DNA from: Pseudomonadota bacterium
GTDB lineage: Bacteria; Pseudomonadota; Alphaproteobacteria; Rhizobiales; Aestuariivirgaceae
Length of the DNA stretch: 11,498 nucleotides
Direction: 5' to 3'
NCBI GenBank assembly: GCA_016522385.1
Contig: JAEKFU010000237.1
Span: 1-11,498 of the forward strand
Shown one piece after another: positions 7,901 to 11,498 of this stretch. How positions within the stretch are numbered: the first letter of the stretch is position 1; each line of letters begins with the position of its first letter. The position numbers and the translations under genes were made by a program. The notes under the pieces were generated by a model that saw only the letters and a list, made by a program, of their open reading frames with translations, was not told the DNA's origin and did not search any database.

Positions 7901-8634
7901 AGCTTGGTGAAATCTTCATCGACATGCACAAGGAAGGTGCTGCTTTCCGGGCGATGATGAACAATTTTGCCATCGCAATTTCGCTCGGTCTGCAATATGG
8001 CGTGCCGCTCGAGGAGTATGTAGAGGCCTTCACCTTCACTCGGTTCGAGCCGGCCGGCATGGTGCAAGGCAACGATACGATCAAGAACGCCACTTCGATT
8101 CTCGATTATGTGTTTCGCGAACTGGCGGTGTCCTACCTGTCGCGCAACGACCTGGCCCATGTCGATCCTGCCGATATCGGGTTCGATGCCATGGGCAAGG
8201 GCGTGAGTGAGGGGAAGGCGGAAGGTGATGAAGCCAATGGTGGCACACCTTCCGCTCCTCGCTCGGTGCCAGCCTCGCGGGTCCTGTCATCTGGCTATGT
8301 CCGCCGTCAGGTGCCAGAAAACGTGGTGGTGATGCCGACGCTGTCCAGCGTCGGGGGCGCTGTTGCAATGATGCAAAATGTGGTCGCCGAAGCCATGGCG
8401 GTGACGACAGAAGCCACTTCTCAAGGCCTTGCTGAGGTAGCCGAGGCGATCGTCACAGATGTCGAGGCAACACTCACCACCACTTCGGCGACCAGTGACG
8501 ATGACCTGCGCCTCGAGGCACGGATGAAAGGTTATGAAGGCGAGAACTGCGGCGAATGCGGCAACTTCACCATGGTCCGCAATGGGACATGCCTGAAATG
8601 CGACACCTGCGGGAGCACGTCCGGGTGTAGTTGA
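4903..8634 (+). CDS. nrdJ: Adenosylcobalamin-dependent (class II) ribonucleoside-diphosphate reductase
   Basis: A 1243-aa vitamin B12-dependent ribonucleotide reductase of the long form seen in Rhizobiales. It reduces ribonucleotides to deoxyribonucleotides in the cytoplasm through a thiyl radical generated from adenosylcobalamin, without oxygen. The catalytic set is visible: C199 in PHACFIQS, then N474, C476 (thiyl cysteine) and E478 in NPCSEY, and C487 in DDTACNL, with the same C-to-C spacing of 11 as other NrdJ. The phosphate-binding PTGTIG is at 674-679, and GSGTGSNFS and KSGGTTRRAAKM lie between. An acidic, coiled linker (about 927-966) leads to the C-terminal TSCPD domain (about 975-1085, containing EEYVEAFTFTRFEP). 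The tail carries C1216, C1219, C1230, C1233, C1236 and C1242, probably the redox-shuttle cysteines. The start ATG has GAGGGG five bases upstream. NrdR boxes and a structured leader precede it. Confidence 0.98.
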   Translation: MRIERHFTEAGKGPYDTIEFRTANSEIKNPDGSVVFHLADIEVPAAWSQVAADILAQKYFRKAGVPARLKRVEENTVPSWLWRSVPDEAALAELPEDERTTSEISARQVFNRLAGTWTYWGWKGGYFDSEQDALAYYEELCFMLCTQRCAPNSPQWFNTGLHWAYGIDGPGQGHYYVNFETGKLIKSKSAYEHPQPHACFIQSVADDLVNENGIMDLWVREARLFKYGSGTGSNFSQIRGENEPLSGGGKSSGLMSFLKIGDRAAGAIKSGGTTRRAAKMVVVDIDHPDIEAYIDWKVKEEQKVAALVTGSKIVKLHLKSVIKACVNCEGPGNDCFDPTKNPALKRAIKEARRAQVADSLIKRVVQFARQGFKDIEFDTYDTDWDGEAYRTVSGQNSNNSVRVTDDFLRAVENDGDWDLKWRMADSVAKTVKARALWDLIGEAAWACADPGIQYHTTINDWHTCPAAGEIRASNPCSEYMFLDDTACNLASLNLLQYRNPETGEFDSPAFEHSVRLWTIVLETSVLMAQFPSRQIAKLSYQYRTLGLGFANIGGLLMTSGIPYDSEQGRAICGAISAIMTGVAYATSAEMAAQLGPFPMFQPNREHMLRVMRNHARAAAGQTDSYEMLNTVPVALDHANCPGDLANRAVAAWERAVSLGEQHGYRNAQSTVIAPTGTIGLVMDCDTTGIEPDFALVKFKKLAGGGYFKIINRAVPDALRGLGYTAIEIEEIVKYAVGQGTLSGAPGIDHDALKAKGFTTRELQAVEDGLASAFDIKFVFNRFTLGDDFCKDALGLTDVQLDDFSFDLLAHLGFSRADIEQANIHVCGAMTLEGAPHLKDEHLPVFDCANPCGRLGRRYLSVESHIRMMAAAQPFISGAISKTINMPNEATVEDCLAAYALSWKLALKANALYRDGSKLSQPLHAALIEDDDEDADNDVVEQVAATQPQVQRVEKIVEKVVEVAAKQERLKLPLRRKGYTQKAIVGGHKVYLRTGEYDDGQLGEIFIDMHKEGAAFRAMMNNFAIAISLGLQYGVPLEEYVEAFTFTRFEPAGMVQGNDTIKNATSILDYVFRELAVSYLSRNDLAHVDPADIGFDAMGKGVSEGKAEGDEANGGTPSAPRSVPASRVLSSGYVRRQVPENVVVMPTLSSVGGAVAMMQNVVAEAMAVTTEATSQGLAEVAEAIVTDVEATLTTTSATSDDDLRLEARMKGYEGENCGECGNFTMVRNGTCLKCDTCGSTSGCS

Positions 8635-8675
8635 GGTTCCTACGGTTGAAGGAAGCCATCGTGCTTAAGGTTAAA

Positions 8676-8691
8676 CGGGGCACCGACCCCG
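8676..8691 (+). terminator. GC-rich hairpin downstream of nrdJ
   Basis: CGGGG (8676-8680) and CCCCG (8687-8691) form a perfect 5-bp stem with a 6-nt loop, 42 bp after the nrdJ stop. A looser stem, GGCGA with TCGCC, follows close behind. No clear T run follows, so this is a weak terminator candidate. Confidence 0.3.
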
Positions 8692-8760
8692 GCTGGCGAG
8701 TTTGATTGGTTCGCCATTTGCACTCGATCTTGGATAGAATGACGCCGAATTGATGGGTCT

Positions 8761-8799
8761 ACAGGTTTTCACATGTTATCGTCTCCCTGCTTAACCTGT
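8761..8799 (+). repeat. Inverted repeat ahead of the three-way-junction element
   Basis: ACAGGTT (8761-8767) and AACCTGT (8793-8799) are perfect inverted copies around a 25-nt loop. The repeat ends five bases before the larger structured element at 8805, so both may belong to one transcript leader. Confidence 0.4.
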
Positions 8800-8804
8800 T
8801 GATG

Positions 8805-8892
8805 ATAGAGTAGTGGATGGCTGAGCAGCGCGATAGTGTTGCAACTGTGAATCAGATACGATTTCGGATCTGGATTCGACTACTCTATTTTT
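8805..8892 (+). ncRNA. Candidate three-way-junction RNA with terminal U run
   Basis: A perfect 10-bp outer stem pairs ATAGAGTAGT (8805-8814) with ACTACTCTAT (8879-8888), and five T at 8888-8892 follow at once. Two stems fit inside it: GCAGC 8825-8829 with GTTGC 8838-8842 (one G-U), and GAATCAGAT 8849-8857 with ATCTGGATTC 8868-8877 (nine pairs, one bulged G). The second inner stem abuts the outer stem with one unpaired base. The fold ends nine bases before the SRPBCC ATG, so it could be a cis-regulatory terminator or riboswitch-like element, or a small RNA. A 10-bp inverted repeat alone is expected by chance about once in a window this size; the nesting and the T run make it more credible. Confidence 0.4.
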
Positions 8893-8901
8893 GGACCTCG
8901 G

Positions 8902-9405
8902 ATGACTGGGACGGGTTGCAAGAAACTGATCAACCAAGCGGTGGTGGTCGCCTCGGTCGGTATGGCCGCAAGCCAAGTAACTATGGGACAAAGCAAATCG
9001 ACAACTGACACATATTCCCACGCTGTCACCATTAATCGCGAGGCTTCGGATGTCTGGACGGCGCTGGTAACCAAGCAGTTGGTGGATGCCTACTACTTCG
9101 TGCCAATCAGTGATGACATCACCGAGGACGGACAGGATTTCCACTACGGGCCGGTCAATCAGAAGATGATCATAGGTTCAGTTCTGGAATTGCAGCCGCC
9201 GCGAGTGTTCAAACACAGTTTCAGATTCGTTGGAAATGGGCAGGCGAATACGACCGTAACTTACAGGTTAAATGCCGCGGGCCGAGCGACGAGAGTGACG
9301 GTGACACATGAGGGTTATGAAAGAGATACACAGCCTTTTGCCGACATCGCGGCCGGATGGCCGATTATTCTGAACGGCTTAAAAGCAAAGCTTGAGGCTA
9401 ACTGA
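8902..9405 (+). CDS. SRPBCC / AHSA1-like domain protein
   Basis: A 167-aa protein whose residues about 36-165 look like an AHSA1/SRPBCC (START-like) helix-grip domain. It opens TYSHAVTINREASDVWTALVT, runs through VDAYYFVPISDD, MIIGSVLELQPPRVFKHSF and TTVTYRLNAAGRATRVTVTHEGYE, and ends in the usual GWPIILNGLKAKLE helix. Such proteins bind hydrophobic ligands or act as stress-related factors; the ligand is unknown. The first 33 residues (KKLINQAVVVASVGMAAS) are not part of the domain and look faintly like a signal sequence, which is unusual here. No good ribosome-binding site fixes the start. ATG 8902, 8962 and 8983 are all possible, the last giving an N-terminus nearest the family norm. Confidence 0.8.
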   Translation: MTGTGCKKLINQAVVVASVGMAASQVTMGQSKSTTDTYSHAVTINREASDVWTALVTKQLVDAYYFVPISDDITEDGQDFHYGPVNQKMIIGSVLELQPPRVFKHSFRFVGNGQANTTVTYRLNAAGRATRVTVTHEGYERDTQPFADIAAGWPIILNGLKAKLEAN

Positions 9406-9489
9406 CGGCTGCTCTATGCGGCAAGCATTTGTTGATGTTCAATGAGCATCACTGTGAGAATTTAGGGGCCATTCAGGAGCTGGTGGGGA

Positions 9490-9891
9490 ATGTCTAAAAA
9501 ATTGAAGAAACTCGCTAAAAACATCGTAGTACAGCTGTTTCCAAAGCCGAAACAGCGAAAGGACGGCAAGCCGCGGGGCTCGAAAGCTTATGTTTCGTCG
9601 GTCCAACTGACTCGAGCTTCGCTGAACGAGAGCGCAGGCACACCAGCAAGTTCCAAAGCCGCCACTGAGCCGAAAGCTGCGACAGAAACTATTGCCGAGA
9701 CATCGGCAAAAAGAAAATCCGGATCGAGGAGGACGACGGCAAAACCGCCTGCCAAAAAACGTGCTAGCAAGAAGACCGCTGCGAAGAAACCAGCCGCCAA
9801 GAAAGCTGTCAGGAAGTCTGCGGCAAACAATTCGGAGGCGAAACAATCATCAAATGGCGAAAAGCCGAGTGTCGAACAGGTGGAGCGGTGA
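9490..9891 (+). CDS. Lys/Ala-rich histone-H1-like basic protein
   Basis: A 133-aa highly basic, low-complexity protein. The N-terminus (MSKKLKKLAKNIVVQLFPKP) may form a short amphipathic helix. Residues 70-110 consist of PAKK/AAKK-type repeats (KTAAKKPAAKKAVRKSA), as in histone H1 C-terminal tails and the bacterial H1-like or PhaF-like proteins. The likely role is non-specific DNA or nucleic-acid binding through a disordered tail; no folded domain is recognisable. AGGAG ends ten bases upstream of the ATG, with GGGGA closer. The stop overlaps a possible GTG start (GTGA) of a 40-codon ORF. Function is inferred from composition alone. Confidence 0.75.
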   Translation: MSKKLKKLAKNIVVQLFPKPKQRKDGKPRGSKAYVSSVQLTRASLNESAGTPASSKAATEPKAATETIAETSAKRKSGSRRTTAKPPAKKRASKKTAAKKPAAKKAVRKSAANNSEAKQSSNGEKPSVEQVER

Positions 9892-10010
9892 CCGGTACAG
9901 ACTTTTTGCGTCCAAACTGTCGTCCAAGAATCCACACCACGGCCAACTCACGCTTCAGTCGCATCATGGACCTTGGCGTCAAGCCCGAGGGTTTTGCCAT
10001 GAAGAACTGA
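9888..10010 (+). CDS. Possible 40-aa ORF coupled to the H1-like gene
   Basis: A frame from GTG 9888 to TGA 10008-10010 encodes 40 residues, ending in SRIMDLGVKPEGFAMKN. Its start overlaps the stop of the H1-like gene as GTGA, and AGGTGGAG lies just upstream. The ending reads like real protein, so it may be a small gene or the remnant of a longer one joined by a frameshift. I do not recognise it. Another frame (ATG 9854 to TAG 10084) covers the same bases with less natural composition. Confidence 0.3.
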   Translation: MTGTDFLRPNCRPRIHTTANSRFSRIMDLGVKPEGFAMKN

Positions 10011-10116
10011 GTGATGACGTGAGGCGAACGCTCGGTGGCGTATCACCCCGTTTTTGTGCTTCGGCCGGCCAGATGATAGAGTAGCGCAGTTGGTATATGC
10101 GGCGCGAACTCTGACG

Positions 10117-10326
10117 ATGGCACAACGGTTCCTCTATTTCAGTCTCTGCGGAACGATTGTCACCGCAATCTGCTGTTTTACACCATTGTTGGTCTGGGCA
10201 ATGGCTTTGCTCGGTCTTTCTGCCTATCTCGCCTGGCTTGATGTCGTTTTACTGCCGCTGCTTGGCGTATTTGCAGCACTCACAATAATTGCCTTCATCA
10301 AGAAACGGAGTGTCGTACATGAGTGA
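10117..10326 (+). CDS. merF: MerF-like mercury transport membrane protein
   Basis: A 69-aa protein with two membrane helices resembling MerF, the small inner-membrane Hg(II) importer of mer operons. The first helix holds the vicinal cysteines C19-C20 followed by FTP (TAICCFTPLLVWAMALLGLSA), the family signature. The second is WLDVVLLPLLGVFAALTIIAFI, followed by a basic KKR. The usual C-terminal cysteine pair of MerF is missing: the protein stops at VVHE. The frame is open from 10054, but the ATG at 10117 gives the family N-terminus. It overlaps the GDCCVxC gene by 8 nt. No merR, merA, merT or merP is in the window, so expression may not be under mer control, and the metal is inferred. Confidence 0.85.
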   Translation: MAQRFLYFSLCGTIVTAICCFTPLLVWAMALLGLSAYLAWLDVVLLPLLGVFAALTIIAFIKKRSVVHE

Positions 10327-10528
10327 TTTCGTTGCCGCGATTACCTGCCCTGAGTGCGGTCACCGGGCAATCGAAGAAATGCCGGTCAATGCGTGCCAGT
10401 ATTTCTATGACTGCCGCGGTTGCGGGATTGTGTTAAAACCTCAGCAGGGGGATTGCTGCGTTTATTGCTCATACGGAGACAGAAAATGCCCGCCGGTGCA
10501 GACCGGCGGAGCATGTTGCAACGTTTGA
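10319..10528 (+). CDS. GDCCVxC-family cysteine-rich protein
   Basis: A 69-aa protein with 11 cysteines. CPECG at 10-14 and DCRGCG at 31-36 form a zinc-ribbon-like pair of knuckles, and GDCCVYCSYGDRKCPP (44-59) is the signature of the GDCCVxC (seleno)protein family. In some relatives one of the vicinal cysteines is selenocysteine; here C46 and C47 are both TGC. A further vicinal pair, C66-C67, lies at the C-terminus. The ATG at 10319 lies inside the merF-like gene, overlapping its stop by 8 nt, and GGAG ends eight bases upstream, so the two are surely co-translated. The family's biochemical role is not established; pairing with MerF suggests binding Hg(II) or another soft metal. A strong 8-bp hairpin (10490-10497/10502-10509) lies within the 3' end of the gene. 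Confidence 0.87.
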   Translation: MSDFVAAITCPECGHRAIEEMPVNACQYFYDCRGCGIVLKPQQGDCCVYCSYGDRKCPPVQTGGACCNV

Positions 10529-10552
10529 CCCCACACTTGTTTCGACTGGCAA

Positions 10553-10594
10553 CTACCAGCTCCGGCTTAAAGCAGAAACCTAAGCTACTGGTAG
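10553..10594. terminator. Nested hairpin between convergent genes
   Basis: CTACCAG (10553-10559) pairs with CTGGTAG (10588-10594), and inside it GCTTA (10565-10569) pairs with TAAGC (10581-10585). The structure spans the gap between the GDCCVxC gene and the L,D-transpeptidase, using the last codons of the latter. It could end transcription from both sides; no strong T run is present. Confidence 0.35.
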
Positions 10595-11199
10595 ACGTGG
10601 ACGCGGGCACCGATCTTGACGCGATCATAGAGATCCTCGACATGAGCATTCATCATACGGATGCAACCCGATGAAATCGCCCGGCCGATGGTCGACGGGT
10701 CGTTCGTGCCATGGATGCGATAGAGCGAAGTGCCGATGTAAAGCGCCCTCGCGCCGAGCGGGTTGTTCGGCCCACCAGGCATGTAAGACGGCAGAATACG
10801 GCCCTTTCTCGCCTCGCGGCGAATCATTGAATCGGGCGGTGTCCAGCTCGGCCATTTCATTTTTCGCGTGATGCGGGCGTTGCCGGACCACTGAAAGCCC
10901 TGACGACCCACACCGACTGGATAACGGATGGCCTTGCGGGAGGAAACGACATAATACAGCGCCCGCTCTCGGGTCTGCACGACGACCGTCCCGACCTCAT
11001 ACTTCTTGGCATCGCGCCAGGTAACGGTCCGAGCGCTGAGGCCGGTTGATTTTGTGCGGGTGTTCAACAGACAGTCTATGAACCCTTTACACTGGGATCT
11101 GAGCCGTTGCTTTTTTCGATGATTGGCATCGACGGGCTCCGCCGACAGAGCCAGCCCCAAGGCACACGCCAAGCCCAATGAAATGAACCGACGGAACAT
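10585..11199 (-). CDS. L,D-transpeptidase (YkuD domain), exported
   Basis: A 204-aa periplasmic L,D-transpeptidase. Residues 1-25 are a signal peptide (MFRRF, then a hydrophobic ACALGLALSA core). A basic region follows, then the YkuD catalytic domain at about 75-204. The active-site motif is complete: H163 in HGTNDP, then S176, S177, G178, C179, I180, R181 with the catalytic cysteine C179 and R181. The NPLGARALYIG strand ahead of it is also typical. The enzyme would make 3-3 cross-links in peptidoglycan or attach proteins such as outer-membrane beta-barrels or Braun-type lipoproteins, both known in this class in alphaproteobacteria; which applies is not visible. GGGAG lies eight bases before the ATG. 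It seems to be a single gene. Confidence 0.96.
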   Translation of the reverse strand: MFRRFISLGLACALGLALSAEPVDANHRKKQRLRSQCKGFIDCLLNTRTKSTGLSARTVTWRDAKKYEVGTVVVQTRERALYYVVSSRKAIRYPVGVGRQGFQWSGNARITRKMKWPSWTPPDSMIRREARKGRILPSYMPGGPNNPLGARALYIGTSLYRIHGTNDPSTIGRAISSGCIRMMNAHVEDLYDRVKIGARVHVYQ

Positions 11200-11309
11200 T
11201 CCAGTACTCCCTTAAAACACTACTAACTCACTAAATTACCGCTGGCCCAACTCGGCTCTAACGCAGCAATCCCACTCAAGTCCTGACCACGTGCTGCCGT
11301 GAGAACTAC

Positions 11310-11498
11310 TCACCCGGATCGTGCTGCCTTGCGGCCATTCTTCACGAGTTCGGCAATGAACCCTGGCAGGGCAAATGCGGCCTTGTGGACCTGGGGCGAA
11401 TAATAATGGGTGTTTATGGCCGATTCCTTAAACCGCTCTTTGAGAGTCTTGAGCCTGACCTTGCGCAAGGACTTATTGTTGGTACCCCAGCCGAAGGC
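11310..11498 (-). CDS. speE: Spermidine synthase, C-terminal end (cut by window edge)
   Basis: The minus strand is open from the window edge for 62 codons to TGA at 11312-11310. The translation begins AFGWGTNNKSLRKVRL and continues LKTLKERFKESAINTHYYSP and QVHKAAFALPGFIAEL. The YY(S/N)P..HKAAFALP block is the conserved C-terminal signature of polyamine aminopropyltransferase (SpeE), which transfers an aminopropyl group from decarboxylated SAM to putrescine. The catalytic and SAM-binding parts lie beyond the window. It is followed by 110 bp and then the L,D-transpeptidase on the same strand, with no obvious terminator between. Confidence 0.88.
   Translation of the reverse strand, partial: AFGWGTNNKSLRKVRLKTLKERFKESAINTHYYSPQVHKAAFALPGFIAELVKNGRKAARSG

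Noticed and set aside
9439..9935. Two long minus-strand frames over the H1-like gene (9439-9846 and 9588-9935)
   Set aside because: They are complements of Lys/Ala-rich codons giving Phe/Leu/Ser-rich shadows; the + strand frame has the ribosome-binding site and a meaningful composition.
8801..10084. 13-base direct repeat GATGATAGAGTAG at 8801-8813 and 10072-10084
   Set aside because: About one 13-mer match is expected by chance in a window of this size, and no flanking similarity extends it.
10078..10150. tRNA-like D-arm (GCGCAGTTGGTA) before the merF-like gene
   Set aside because: No matching D-stem, anticodon arm, T-loop (GTTCRANNC) or acceptor pairing follows, so no tRNA gene or clear remnant.
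10490..10509. Strong hairpin in the GDCCVxC gene as a SECIS element for selenocysteine
   Set aside because: Both vicinal cysteines are TGC codons, no in-frame TGA precedes it, and the hairpin begins 30 nt after the motif, too far for a bacterial SECIS.

Overview
The window looks like a chromosomal segment of an alphaproteobacterium, most likely Hyphomicrobiales (Rhizobiales). The signs are a mitochondrial-type complex I accessory subunit (NDUFA12/B17.2), a stand-alone mlaD, a DUF2155 protein, and a very long B12-dependent ribonucleotide reductase (NrdJ, 1243 aa) of the kind common in that order. The assignment rests on gene content and protein style; no rRNA or tRNA is present to confirm it.

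Layout. Bases 1-141 are the 3' end of an unrecognised + strand gene. It converges on a minus-strand cluster transcribed from about 2348 down to 248: NDUFA12 homologue, MlaD-like MCE protein, class I SAM methyltransferase, DUF2155 protein. The last three are tightly packed with ATGA and TGATG stop/start overlaps, so translation is probably coupled. After a 416-bp gap without a convincing gene, the + strand carries an EamA/DMT transporter (2765-3757) and a small DUF2384 (MbcA/ParS/Xre antitoxin-like) protein without a visible toxin partner (3915-4229).

A 673-bp intergenic region (4230-4902) precedes nrdJ. It holds several hairpins, a strong NrdR box with a weaker partner exactly 31 bp downstream, a sigma70-type promoter overlapping the second box, and an apparent leader of about 260 nt with four hairpins. 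NrdJ (4903-8634) is the class II, adenosylcobalamin-dependent reductase that makes deoxyribonucleotides.

Downstream of nrdJ lies a compact structured segment (8761-8892): one hairpin, then a three-way-junction-like fold closed by a perfect 10-bp stem that ends in a run of five T. It lies just before an SRPBCC/AHSA1-like protein. Next come a Lys/Ala-rich histone-H1-like protein, a possible 40-aa ORF coupled to it by a GTGA overlap, and a two-gene unit made of a short MerF-like membrane protein and an 11-cysteine GDCCVxC-family protein that overlap by 8 nt. This pair suggests mercury or soft-metal handling, though no merA, merR or merT/P is in view. The right end has two minus-strand genes: a secreted L,D-transpeptidase (YkuD) and the C-terminal 62 codons of spermidine synthase, cut by the window edge.

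Most promising for follow-up: the NrdR-controlled, structured nrdJ leader; the three-way-junction element at 8805-8892; the MerF/GDCCVxC pair; and the lone DUF2384 gene. No CRISPR array, insertion sequence, rRNA or intact tRNA gene was found.
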